DNA of 10,736 bases from Hymenobacter sp. (GCA_025362615.1 JANYFQ010000087.1:1-10736); one strand, 5' to 3'. Positions 1-8,947 are shown, counted from the first letter of the stretch. The notes: a model not told the origin generated them from the sequence alone. Program-made: numbers and translations.

Positions 1-107
1 AAGCCGGAGGCCCCCGAGTAGTCGGCACGGGCCTGGAGGCCCGCGCCAGCCGCACCAGAGCCGCCCGGCTTTGCCGTAGCCCCCCGCCTGCCGAACTTGC
101 GGCCCCA

Positions 108-1112
108 ATGCCCAACCTGCCTTTTCAAACCGCCACCGGCACCGACCTGGCCCACGCCGCCGCCCTGCTCCGCGCGGGGCAGCTCGTGGCCATTCCTACC
201 GAAACCGTGTACGGCCTGGCCGGCAACGGCACCGACGAAGCAGCCCTGCGGGCCATCTTCGCGGCCAAAAACCGGCCCGTGAGCAACCCGCTCATCCTGC
301 ATTTTGGCTCCGTGGCGCAACTGCGGCCCTACGTGGGGGCCGTGCCGGCTGCCGCCGAGGTCTTGCTGGCGCATTTCAGCCCCGGCCCGCTCACGCTGCT
401 GCTGCCCCGCAACCCGGCCCGCGTGCCCGACCTCGTGACGGCTGGCTTGCCCGACGTGGCCGTGCGCCTGCCGGCCCACCCGCTCACGCAACAACTTCTG
501 GGGCAGCTCGATTTTCCGCTGGCGGCCCCCAGCGCCAACCCGTTCGGCTACATTTCGCCCACCCGGCCGGCGCACGTACTGCGGCAGTTGGGGGGGCGCA
601 TTCCGTACATTCTGGACGGTGGCCCCTGCGCGGCGGGCATCGAAAGCACCGTGGTGGGCTTCGGCCCGGCGGGCGAGCCGGTGGTGTACCGGCCGGGGGT
701 CGTCACGCTGGCGGCTTTGCAGGCGGTGGTGCCGTCGGCGCGGCTCCGCACCCCCGCCGAGGCGGCCCAGCCGGCAGCCAGCCCCGGCCTGCTGCCGTTT
801 CACTACGCGCCGCACACGCCGCTGCGGCTGTTTGGGCCGGGCCGGGCCGATGCGCCCCTGGCTGCTTCCTTCGACCCCACCGCCACCGGGGCCATTACCT
901 GGCGCGAGCCGCTGCCGGGCCTGCCACTCGTCCAACAATACGTCCTCAGCCCTGCCGGGAGCCTGCTGGAAGCGGCCCAAAACCTCTACGCCGCCCTGCA
1001 CCAGCTCGACCAACTCGGCTTGCAATTGCTGCTGGCCGAACGCCTGCCCGACGATGGCCACGGCCTGGGTGCCGCGCTGAACGAGCGGTTGGAGAAGGCG
1101 GCGAAGAGGTAA
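108..1112 (+). CDS. tsaC: L-threonylcarbamoyladenylate synthase, Sua5 type (YrdC domain plus Sua5 domain)
   Basis: This cytoplasmic enzyme makes threonylcarbamoyl-AMP from threonine, bicarbonate and ATP, the first step of t6A37 modification of ANN-decoding tRNAs. The 334-residue protein has an N-terminal YrdC domain with PTETVYGL at residues 30-37, the K54-x-R56-P57 / N60-P61 substrate-binding segment, APSANPFGYISPT, and the DGGP...GIESTVV segment. A linker motif, SPG (from residue 225) followed by HYAP (from 232), leads into a C-terminal domain. That linker and the total length mark the longer Sua5 form rather than the roughly 190-residue TsaC form. The reading frame stays open upstream to position 3, but the ATG at 108 places the YrdC fold at its usual distance from the N terminus, and the upstream residues are low-complexity. 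The gene converges on the metallophosphatase gene, and an inverted repeat begins directly after its stop codon. No clear promoter was found. The family call is very secure. Confidence 0.96.
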   Translation: MPNLPFQTATGTDLAHAAALLRAGQLVAIPTETVYGLAGNGTDEAALRAIFAAKNRPVSNPLILHFGSVAQLRPYVGAVPAAAEVLLAHFSPGPLTLLLPRNPARVPDLVTAGLPDVAVRLPAHPLTQQLLGQLDFPLAAPSANPFGYISPTRPAHVLRQLGGRIPYILDGGPCAAGIESTVVGFGPAGEPVVYRPGVVTLAALQAVVPSARLRTPAEAAQPAASPGLLPFHYAPHTPLRLFGPGRADAPLAASFDPTATGAITWREPLPGLPLVQQYVLSPAGSLLEAAQNLYAALHQLDQLGLQLLLAERLPDDGHGLGAALNERLEKAAKR

Positions 1113-1253
1113 TGTTTCTGGTTTTTTGTTTCTTGTTTCTTGTTTCTTATCAATCAGGGGAAAAAGCCCGCACAGAGTTCATAGAGTTTCACGGAGTTTA
1201 TTCAACCAACTCTCCTGCTGAACTCAGAAACCAGAAACCAGAAACCAGAAACA
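1113..1253. repeat. Inverted-repeat element with 7-nt oligomer arms (element A)
   Basis: This element fills the gap between two convergent genes. Its outer ends are a perfect 9-bp inverted repeat, TGTTTCTGG at 1113-1121 and CCAGAAACA at 1245-1253. Inside these, the left arm runs as TTTCTTG repeats and the right arm as CCAGAAA repeats, giving arms of about 30 nt that mismatch roughly once per 7 nt. The centre holds degenerate copies of a (C)A(C/T)(A/G)GAGTT motif around 1170-1200. It begins at the base after the tsaC stop and ends 7 bp before the stop of the opposite gene, so it may serve as a bidirectional transcription terminator. It is much richer in A+T than its neighbours. It could be a MITE-like insertion or an expanded oligomer palindrome. 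No coding capacity is supported: the 135-residue open frame from 1112 overlaps the opposite gene and looks like no protein. Confidence 0.7.
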
Positions 1254-1260
1254 AAGCGCC

Positions 1261-2199
1261 TCACCCCACCCCTACCGGCAGCACGCTGGCCTGGGCCAGC
1301 CCGCCGCGCTTGCCGCCGGGGGCAAACTCAAAATCGAGCCGGCCGAGGTTGATGCCCGACCAACCCACCTGGTTGATGAGCGTCTGGTGGCCACCGGGGC
1401 CGGCCACCGCCTCTGGTTTCTCCAGAAAGGTGTGGGTGTGGCCGCCCAAAATCAGGTCGATGCCCGTGATTTCGGCCGCGAGCTTGCGGTCGTCGATTTT
1501 GGCCGTTTTGTATTGGTAGCCCAGGTGCGAGTGGCAGATGACGAAATCGCACTTTTCGGGGCCGCGCAGCCGGGTCACCATTTCGCGGGCTTTGGCCACG
1601 GGGTCGAGGCAGGTGATGCCCGTGAAATTGCGGTCAAGCACCAGCCCATTCAGCTCAATACCCAACCCGAACACGCCCACCCGGATGCCCGCTTTGTCAA
1701 ATACTTTGTAGGGTTGAAATTTACCCGCCAGGGCCGACTGGGCAAAATCGTAATTCGCGACGAGGAACGGAAACCCGGCGTGGGGCAACTGCCGCTGCAA
1801 CCCCTCCACGCCGTTGTCGAAATCGTGGTTGCCGAGGGTGCTGGCATCGTAGCCCATTTGGGTCATGAGCTTGTATTCTAGTTCGCCGCCGAAGAAGTTG
1901 AAGTACGGCGTGCCCTGAAAGATGTCACCCGAGTCGAGCAGCAACACGTTGGCCTCCTGCGCCCGCACCTCCTTAATGAGCGCCGCCCGCCGGGCCATGC
2001 CGCCCAGGCCCGCCCACTGCCCGCCGTTGTCGGGGAAGGGTTCGATGCGCGAGTGCATATCGTTGGTGTGCAGAATGGTGAGCTTGAGCGGCCCTTTTTT
2101 GGCCGGGGCTGCCGCCGCGCCCAGGCCGCCCAGCACCGTCAGCCCAGTCAGCCCGGCCGTGCCGAGCAAGGTGTTACGAAGAAAATCGCGGCGTTCCAT
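1261..2199 (-). CDS. Tat-exported metallophosphatase (5'-nucleotidase N-terminal catalytic domain)
   Basis: This is the metal-binding half of a UshA/CpdB-type 5'-nucleotidase, which hydrolyses phosphate esters such as nucleoside 5'-monophosphates outside the cytoplasm. The N terminus MERRDFLRN followed by a hydrophobic run to about residue 31 is a twin-arginine signal (R3-R4-D-F-L). The calcineurin-like phosphoesterase motifs are in order: D47-x-H49 in TNDMH, D89 in DSGD, N124-H125 in GNHDF, H223 in CHSH, and H254/H256 in GGHTHT. These give the full set of dimetal ligands. The 312-residue protein stops after the metallophosphatase domain. UshA-like enzymes are about 550 residues, and the missing substrate-binding domain is encoded by the next gene upstream on the same strand (2354-3121). 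The two probably form an operon and work together. The start is an ATG directly before the Tat motif. Substrate preference cannot be read from the sequence. Confidence 0.93.
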   Translation of the reverse strand: MERRDFLRNTLLGTAGLTGLTVLGGLGAAAAPAKKGPLKLTILHTNDMHSRIEPFPDNGGQWAGLGGMARRAALIKEVRAQEANVLLLDSGDIFQGTPYFNFFGGELEYKLMTQMGYDASTLGNHDFDNGVEGLQRQLPHAGFPFLVANYDFAQSALAGKFQPYKVFDKAGIRVGVFGLGIELNGLVLDRNFTGITCLDPVAKAREMVTRLRGPEKCDFVICHSHLGYQYKTAKIDDRKLAAEITGIDLILGGHTHTFLEKPEAVAGPGGHQTLINQVGWSGINLGRLDFEFAPGGKRGGLAQASVLPVGVG

Positions 2200-2200
2200 G

Positions 2201-2235
2201 AATCACTGATTTTTAGACTGATTTTTAAGATGATT
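2201..2235. repeat. Short direct repeats upstream of the metallophosphatase start
   Basis: ACTGATTTTTA occurs twice at a 12-bp period (2205-2215 and 2217-2227). The first copy overlaps an 11-bp palindrome, AATCACTGATT (2201-2211). A degenerate third copy may follow (AGATGATT, 2228-2235). The block sits 1-36 bp upstream of the ATG on the minus strand, so it is part of the leader. It could be an operator or the remnant of a dispersed repeat. The sequence does not decide between these. Confidence 0.35.
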
Positions 2236-2240
2236 GTCCT

Positions 2241-2364
2241 GGGTTCAATGAGTGGATGAGTGAATGAGCGAGTGAGTGAATTATTAGTTGGCAGTGCGTC
2301 AGCTTGCCCTACCAGACTAAATAACTCACTCATTCGCTCATTCGCTCATCCACTCATTGAACCC
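2241..2364. repeat. 124-bp palindromic element with 45-bp arms (element B)
   Basis: The left arm 2241-2285 and right arm 2320-2364 are inverted copies matching at 42 of 45 positions, and the outer 20 bp are perfect (GGGTTCAATGAGTGGATGAG and its complement). The arms consist of GAGT/GAAT/GAGC tetramers in series. The loop is 34 nt (2286-2319). All three mismatches are transitions, so part of the arm can still pair through G-U in RNA. The element lies between two genes that appear co-transcribed on the minus strand. Its right arm runs 11 bp into the 5'-nucleotidase C-terminal gene and contains that gene's stop codon and final residues. In the transcript it would form a very long stem that could terminate transcription, protect upstream mRNA or uncouple the two genes. 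No transposase is present. It could be a MITE-like element. Confidence 0.85.
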
Positions 2365-3121
2365 GCACCCGGCCCTCCACGGTGGCCGTTACCGGCTTGC
2401 CGGCTTTGGTGAAGGCCCGCACCTGGTCGGCGATGGCCGTGCGGAGCAGTACGCCGGTGTGGCGCTGGGGCAAGGGCTTGAAAAAGTCGAGGTAGTCGCC
2501 GCCCGAGGCCAGGTAGTCGCTCAGGGCGATGGCGTAGAGGCGGTCCTGGTTGGGGTCGAAGGGTTGGCCGCCGATGCGGATGTCGGCCGGCATCCCGTCG
2601 AAGCTCACGGCGTAGGTGGCCCCGGCGACGGGCGTTTTGCTGCGGGCGAAGGCCGTAAAAAGCTGCCGCACCACCTCGCCGGGGGCCTCCACCACCACCA
2701 GCTCGTTCTCGAACGGCATCATCTCAAACACCGACCCCAGCGTGATGGCCCCGGCCGGAAAGCCCGCCCGCATGGCCCCGTTGGTGATGACGCCCAGCGC
2801 CACGGGCTGCCCCAGCACGGCGGCGGCCCGCTCGCGCTGCAAGTCGCCCACGAAGTTGATGAGGCCCGACTCGCCGGGGTTTTTGACGAGCGCCGCCGGG
2901 GCCGTGCCCAGCACCTCCGTCATCTGGGCCGTCACCTTGTCGTGGTAAGGCGCAATGAGGGCGGCAGCGGCGGGGTCGTCGGGCAGGGGGCGGGCCACCG
3001 GGCGGGCCGTGACGGGGGCCAGGCGGGCCGTGGCGCGGTAAGGGGCGCGTTGGCAGGCGGTGGCCAGGGCCAGCAAGCCCAGCACACGGGCGGCGGGGCG
3101 CGAAAAACGAACGAAGGTCAC
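2354..3121 (-). CDS. 5'-nucleotidase C-terminal domain lipoprotein
   Basis: This is the substrate-binding half (5_nucleotid_C family) of a UshA-like nucleotidase. It would act at the membrane or in the periplasm together with the metallophosphatase encoded downstream at 1261-2199. From the GTG at 3121 the product is 255 residues. It begins with a basic, then hydrophobic signal ending in LALATAC, which suggests a lipoprotein signal with lipidated Cys23, although Ala at -3 is not ideal. Family motifs are ESGLINFVGDLQRE (84-97), TNGAMRAGFPAG (113-124, in place of the usual NGGGIRA), MMPFENELV (135-142) and LSDYLASGGDYLDFF (200-214), where the aromatic residues normally stack on the nucleobase. 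The same frame stays open to 3565, but that extension is low-complexity, lies antisense inside mutA and would bury the signal peptide, so I reject it. A promoter-like box at 3158-3165 fits the GTG start. The stop codon lies inside palindrome B. Confidence 0.88.
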   Translation of the reverse strand: MTFVRFSRPAARVLGLLALATACQRAPYRATARLAPVTARPVARPLPDDPAAAALIAPYHDKVTAQMTEVLGTAPAALVKNPGESGLINFVGDLQRERAAAVLGQPVALGVITNGAMRAGFPAGAITLGSVFEMMPFENELVVVEAPGEVVRQLFTAFARSKTPVAGATYAVSFDGMPADIRIGGQPFDPNQDRLYAIALSDYLASGGDYLDFFKPLPQRHTGVLLRTAIADQVRAFTKAGKPVTATVEGRVRVQ

Positions 3122-3157
3122 ACGAAAAAGAAAGGGCGGGCCAGCCCGCGTACCGGG

Positions 3158-3165
3158 CAAAGTTA
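3158..3165 (-). promoter_or_regulatory. Bacteroidota-type -7 box (TAACTTTG) for the 5'-nucleotidase operon
   Basis: Read on the minus strand, this is TAACTTTG, an exact match to the TAnnTTTG -7 element of Bacteroidota housekeeping promoters. It would start transcription near 3152, about 30 nt before the GTG at 3121. No clear TTTG/TTG -33 element is visible at the expected distance, so confidence is moderate. Confidence 0.45.
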
Positions 3166-3188
3166 CGCCCGTGGCCCCCGGCGGGCGG

Positions 3189-3196
3189 TATCTTCG
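3189..3196 (+). promoter_or_regulatory. Probable -7 box (TATCTTCG) for mutAB
   Basis: TATCTTCG differs at one position from the TAnnTTTG element. It would give a start site near 3202 and a leader of about 34 nt before the mutA ATG at 3236. It lies back to back with the minus-strand box at 3158-3165 in the only gap between the divergent genes. No convincing -33 element is visible. Confidence 0.35.
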
Positions 3197-3235
3197 GGGC
3201 CGTTTGGCGCAGGTGCGCCGCGTTGTCCTTTTGTT

Positions 3236-5041
3236 ATGTCCGCCGGCTTGCCCCTTTCCCCGCCCCTCTCCTTCGCCGAATTTGCCCCCGCCACCACCGC
3301 CGAATGGCAGGCCCGGCTGGCCCGCGAACTCAAGGGCCGCGACCCCGCCGCCCTGCGCTGGCCCCTGCCCGACGGCCCCGTCCTCGAACCCTTTTACCAC
3401 CGCGAAGCCTGGGAAGCCCTCGGCGGCCCCCCCGCGCCCCTGCCCGCCCCGCCCGCGCCCAGGCGCAACGTGCCCGCCCTGGCCGTGCCCGCCGACGCGC
3501 CCGACGGCCGCGCCCACATCCTGCACGGGGCCGATGCCCTGCAACGCGGGGCCGACGGCCTGCACTTCGAGCTAGCCGGCGACCCGGCCGCCTTCGACCT
3601 GGCCTACCTGGCCGAGCTGCTGCCCCTCGAAACCACCTTCGTGGGCTACACCGTGACCGAGGCCCCCGACGAATTTCTGGCCCGCCTCGCGGCGCTGGCC
3701 TCCGGCGCGGCGCGCTGCGGCTTTCTGCGCTTCGTGCCCGCCCTGCTGCCCGACACCGCACCCGTCGAACACTACCGCGCACCGCTGCGGCGCTGCGTGC
3801 TGCTGGCCCGCGCCTGGCCCGATTTCCGCGCCCTGGCCATCAACGGCACGTTTTACGGCAACCACGGGGCCACCCCCGCCCAGCAGCTCGGCATCAGCCT
3901 GAGCGTGGCCGCCGCCCTGCTCGATGGCCTGCCCGATGCCGCCGCCGGCCTCACGCTGCCCGACGTGGCCGCCGCCCTGCACCTGCACCTGGCCGTGGGC
4001 ACCAGCTACTTCCCCGAGCTGGCCAAGCTGCGGGCCGCCCGCCGCCTGTGGGCCACCCTGCGCCACGCCTTCGGCCTGAACGCCGATGCCAACGACGACG
4101 GCCACCTCTACCTCCACGCCAGCACCTCGAGCTGGGACCGCACCACCCTCGACCCCCACACCAACCTGCTGCGCCACACCACCGAGGCCCTGAGCGCCGT
4201 GCTCGGCGGGGCCAGCGCCCTGAGCGTGGCCGCCTACGACTGCGTGTTTCAGGCACCCACCGAGTTTTCGCGCCGCCTGGCCCGCAACCTGCCCCTGCTG
4301 CTGAAGCACGAAGCCGGCCTCGCCCAACTCCCCGACCCCGCCGCCGGCTCCTACTTCCTCGAAACCCTGACCGACGCGCTGGCCCGCGCCGCCTGGGCCT
4401 TGTTTCAGGAACTCGAAGCCGCCGGCGGGCTGCCCGCCGTGCGCCCCCGCATCGCCGAAATGCTGCGCGATGCCGCCGCCGCCACCTTCCGGCGCATCGC
4501 CACGGGCAAGCAAATTGTGGTGGGCACCAACCGGTTTCAAAACAACCAGGAGGCCTTCGGCTACGACCCCAAGGCCCTGCTGCGCTCGGCGGCCTTCGAC
4601 ACCACCCGCGCCGCCTACCCCTCCGAGGTGCTGCGCCTGGCCACGGCCCTGCACTTCGAGCGCCGCGCCAAACAGGCCAAAAACGCCGCCCTCGTGCTGC
4701 TGGGCGCGGGCATCATCGAGCAGATTGAGGACGAGTTTCTGCAATCGCTGCCCGCCGCCGCCCGGCCCGCCCACCGCCCCAGCCACCCCGAAGGCACCGT
4801 TTCGCTGCTCTTCTCCTCGCCCGAAGGCGCGTTGCTCATGTACGCCACCCCCGAGCAGTTCCTGCAAGTGGCCCGCACCCTGCTGCGGGTCGCCGTGGCC
4901 GAAACCGCCTTCGTCGCCCCCGCCCTCCTCACCTCCGACCTCGCCACCTTGCAGGAAGCCGCCCGCGTGTTTGGGTTGAAGGAGTTCACCGTCGAGGGCT
5001 ACAACACGGAAGACATCCTCACTTACTTGCAGGGCAGATAA
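3236..5041 (+). CDS. mutA: Methylmalonyl-CoA mutase small (beta) subunit
   Basis: This is the non-catalytic partner of MutB in the adenosylcobalamin-dependent mutase that interconverts (R)-methylmalonyl-CoA and succinyl-CoA in propionate, odd-chain fatty acid and branched amino acid metabolism. The 601-residue product matches the usual size. It has an N-terminal arm with the PFYHREAW segment (from about residue 52), then a TIM-barrel-like mutase domain including GTSYFPELAKLRAARRLW (from residue 255) and LDPHTNLLRHTTEALSAVLGG. Towards the C terminus it lacks the DxHxxG cobalamin-ligand motif, as expected for this subunit. The C-terminal region (about 520-601) is a degenerate B12-domain fold. 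The frame is open far upstream, but that part is antisense to the 5'-nucleotidase gene. The ATG at 3236 gives a typical N terminus, MSAGLPLSPPLSFAEF. mutB follows on the same strand after an unusual 267-bp gap. Confidence 0.95.
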   Translation: MSAGLPLSPPLSFAEFAPATTAEWQARLARELKGRDPAALRWPLPDGPVLEPFYHREAWEALGGPPAPLPAPPAPRRNVPALAVPADAPDGRAHILHGADALQRGADGLHFELAGDPAAFDLAYLAELLPLETTFVGYTVTEAPDEFLARLAALASGAARCGFLRFVPALLPDTAPVEHYRAPLRRCVLLARAWPDFRALAINGTFYGNHGATPAQQLGISLSVAAALLDGLPDAAAGLTLPDVAAALHLHLAVGTSYFPELAKLRAARRLWATLRHAFGLNADANDDGHLYLHASTSSWDRTTLDPHTNLLRHTTEALSAVLGGASALSVAAYDCVFQAPTEFSRRLARNLPLLLKHEAGLAQLPDPAAGSYFLETLTDALARAAWALFQELEAAGGLPAVRPRIAEMLRDAAAATFRRIATGKQIVVGTNRFQNNQEAFGYDPKALLRSAAFDTTRAAYPSEVLRLATALHFERRAKQAKNAALVLLGAGIIEQIEDEFLQSLPAAARPAHRPSHPEGTVSLLFSSPEGALLMYATPEQFLQVARTLLRVAVAETAFVAPALLTSDLATLQEAARVFGLKEFTVEGYNTEDILTYLQGR

Positions 5042-5051
5042 GCGCATGGCT

Positions 5052-5070
5052 CCGTCATGCTTACTGACGG
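5052..5070 (+). other. Short hairpin after the mutA stop
   Basis: CCGTCA (5052-5057) and TGACGG (5065-5070) form a 6-bp stem around a 7-nt loop, 10 nt after the mutA stop. No T-tract follows, so it is not a good intrinsic terminator. It could be an mRNA-processing or attenuation structure between mutA and mutB. It also overlaps the alternative upstream ATG of the mutB frame at 5057. Confidence 0.3.
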
Positions 5071-5104
5071 GTTCATTAAGGCTACTGGCATCTCCGTTAG
5101 CGCT

Positions 5105-5281
5105 ACCGACACCCTCGCCAAGCCTACCGACACCTTCGCCAAGCCTACCGACACCCTCGCCAAGCCTACTGACACCTTCGCCAAGCCTACTGACACCTTC
5201 GCCAAGCCTACCGACACCCTTGCCAAGCCTGCCGACACCCTCGCCAAGCCTACCGACACCTTCGCCAAGCTTACCGACACC
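5105..5281. repeat. 21-bp tandem repeat (minisatellite), 8.4 copies, between mutA and mutB
   Basis: Eight full units of ACCGACACCCTCGCCAAGCC+T run from 5105 to 5272, followed by a 9-base partial unit. Units differ only at a few positions: CTC, CTT or TTC in the middle; ACC, ACT or GCC at the start; and CTT instead of CCT at the end of unit 8. The array is in frame with mutB and would read as (T-D-T-L/F-A-K-P) heptads, with L and F as the main variable residue. Because the unit is 21 bp and carries no stop codon in any plus-strand frame, openness alone does not show translation. It fills most of the 267-bp mutA-mutB gap. It may be a length-variable spacer affecting expression, or a translated N-terminal extension of MutB. 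Confidence 0.92.
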
Positions 5282-5308
5282 CGCCGCCTCCGCCCTTCCC
5301 ACCCGCCC

Positions 5309-7493
<2,185 letters not shown>

Positions 7494-7495
<2 letters not shown>

Positions 7496-7501
7496 TATTT
7501 G
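7494..7501 (+). promoter_or_regulatory. Possible -7 box (GATATTTG) ahead of the ATPase gene
   Basis: GATATTTG overlaps the mutB stop codon and matches TAnnTTTG at all but the first specified position. A TTTG at 7477-7480 lies upstream but at a short spacing. If used, transcription would start almost at the ATG at 7511, giving a nearly leaderless mRNA and letting the ATPase/TOPRIM pair be expressed apart from mutAB. Confidence 0.25.
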
Positions 7502-7510
7502 CCCGGACAT

Positions 7511-8947
7511 ATGTTAACCAAACTGGAAATTTCGGGCTTTAAGACCTTCAACGGCTTCGCGGTAGAACTTGCACCGTTTACAGTAATTGCGGGGCCGAAC
7601 GGCAGCGGTAAGAGCAACTTGTTCGATGCCATCCAACTGCTGGGCCGAATGGCGGAAACCGACCTGCAATCGGCCTTTTTCGACCAGCGCGGCGAAGCCC
7701 GCGAGTTGTTCACGCTGCACCCCGACGGCAGTTTTGCCACCCAAATCCGGCTGGCCGTCGAACTCTTACTTGACCGCCGTGTGCGCGACAAATTTGGCAC
7801 CGTGGTGGAGTTGAAATACACCCGCTTGCGCTACGAGGTGCTGGTGCAACGCACCGTCGGCGCCAAGGGCTTCGACCGTTTGACGGTGGCCGAAGAAAAG
7901 CTAAGCCCCATCCCAAAGGCTTCGGACACCTGGTTTGAACGCTACGTGCCCGCTGCCGACACCCAACGCTGGCGGCCCAGTACGCACGGCGGGGCGCGGC
8001 CCTTCATCGAAACATTACCCTCCGAGTCGGGGCCGGCCGCCGTCATCAATATGCGGCAGGACGGCGGGCGCGGCGGGCGGCCCAGCCCGGCCTCCGAAAC
8101 CGAACAAACGGTGCTCAGCAGCGTGTCGAAGGCTGATTTTCCGCACGTCTTCGCGGCCAAGCAGGAGATGTTGAGTTGGCGCTTTTTGCAACTCAACCCC
8201 GTGGAACTACGCAAGCCCAGCTCGCTGCTGGCCCGCGATGTGGTGGCCGTAGATGGCTCCAATCTGCCCACCGCTTTGGCCCGCATGAACGACGCGGACC
8301 CCGGTGTGCTGCGCCAGCTTTCGCGGGAGGTGAACCGCCTGCTGCCCGGCATCAAAAAGCTCGAACTCGACCACGACGAACCCCGGCAGCAGTACGTGCT
8401 CTACGCCCTGATGACCGACGGCCGGCGGTTCAGCTCGCGGGTGCTGTCGGAAGGCACCTTGCGCCTGCTGGCCCTGTGCGCTTTCAAATACGACCCGCAG
8501 TACAACGAAGTGCTGTGCTTCGAGGAACCCGAGAATGGCATCCATCCTTACCGCCTGCGGGCCATGATGCTTCTTTTGCGCGATTTAAGCACCGACTTTG
8601 CTCACCCCACAAATTATGTAGCGGCCGAAGCCCCATTACGACAATTGCTCGTCAATACCCACTCGCCGGGCTTGTTAGCAGCGTTGGTGGCCCTGGCCGA
8701 CGACAAAAAAGAAGCCCCTTTCACGGCCTTATTTGCGTCGCTGGCCACGCGCGTCGCCCCCGGCCAGTCACCCGTGCAGGGCACCACGATGCACCCCATT
8801 CACTTTGGGGCTGAACAACTGCCCTTGTTTGAGGCTGGCGACGGACTGAAAACCTATTCGCTGCACGAGGTAGTGCGCTATTTGCAGTCGGAGGATGTGC
8901 AGGACGCCGTGCTGTCATTGCAAAAACAGTTGCCCGGCACCACATGA
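7511..8947 (+). CDS. AAA/SMC-like ATPase (AAA_21 / OLD-type), first gene of a two-gene module
   Basis: This is a 478-residue ABC/SMC-type ATPase of the AAA_21/AAA_15 kind found in OLD, PARIS (AriA), Septu and related defence proteins. The N terminus MLTKLEISGFKTFNGF leads straight into the Walker A GPNGSGKSN (28-36). A variable middle region follows (about 80-230) with a Gly/Arg-rich stretch near 184-190. Next come the ABC-like signature LSEGTLRLL (312-320), Walker B with catalytic glutamates VLCFEEPENGIHP (334-346) and the switch histidine VNTHSPGLL (381-389). All ATPase motifs are intact, and the protein ends at its own stop with no nuclease domain. A TTG at 7499 could be a start, but the ATG at 7511 fits the family N terminus. 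The gene lies 15 bp after mutB and overlaps the TOPRIM-like gene by 4 bp (ATGA). Its base composition looks less GC-biased than mutB, consistent with accessory DNA. The ATPase fold is certain; a role in phage defence is inferred. Confidence 0.88.
   Translation: MLTKLEISGFKTFNGFAVELAPFTVIAGPNGSGKSNLFDAIQLLGRMAETDLQSAFFDQRGEARELFTLHPDGSFATQIRLAVELLLDRRVRDKFGTVVELKYTRLRYEVLVQRTVGAKGFDRLTVAEEKLSPIPKASDTWFERYVPAADTQRWRPSTHGGARPFIETLPSESGPAAVINMRQDGGRGGRPSPASETEQTVLSSVSKADFPHVFAAKQEMLSWRFLQLNPVELRKPSSLLARDVVAVDGSNLPTALARMNDADPGVLRQLSREVNRLLPGIKKLELDHDEPRQQYVLYALMTDGRRFSSRVLSEGTLRLLALCAFKYDPQYNEVLCFEEPENGIHPYRLRAMMLLLRDLSTDFAHPTNYVAAEAPLRQLLVNTHSPGLLAALVALADDKKEAPFTALFASLATRVAPGQSPVQGTTMHPIHFGAEQLPLFEAGDGLKTYSLHEVVRYLQSEDVQDAVLSLQKQLPGTT

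Noticed and set aside
1..107. End of an upstream gene (frame 1 reads KPEAPE then stop at 19-21), or a terminator at 28-43
   Set aside because: Six residues are too few to support a gene. The CGGGCC-TGGA-GGCCCG hairpin has no T-tract, so neither can be called.
1387..1881. Plus-strand frame of 164 residues
   Set aside because: It lies wholly antisense to the metallophosphatase gene, whose catalytic motifs are complete.
2241..2250. tRNA gene, suggested by GGGTTCAA at the palindrome end
   Set aside because: No acceptor, D or anticodon arms can be folded around it. The motif is simply the end of the inverted repeat.
2357..3235. Upstream extension of mutA to 894 residues
   Set aside because: The added part is antisense to the nucleotidase gene and resembles no mutase sequence. 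The ATG at 3236 gives the normal MutA length.
3122..3565. N-terminal extension of the 5'-nucleotidase C-terminal protein to 403 residues
   Set aside because: The extra part is low-complexity and antisense to mutA, and it would hide the lipoprotein signal. A GTG at 3121 and a matching promoter box explain the gene better.
5105..5281. CRISPR array
   Set aside because: The 21-bp units are directly contiguous with no unique spacers, are not palindromic, and no cas gene is present.
7499..7510. TTG start for the ATPase gene
   Set aside because: The ATG at 7511 is 4 codons downstream and gives the standard family N terminus. A TTG start has no supporting ribosome-binding site.
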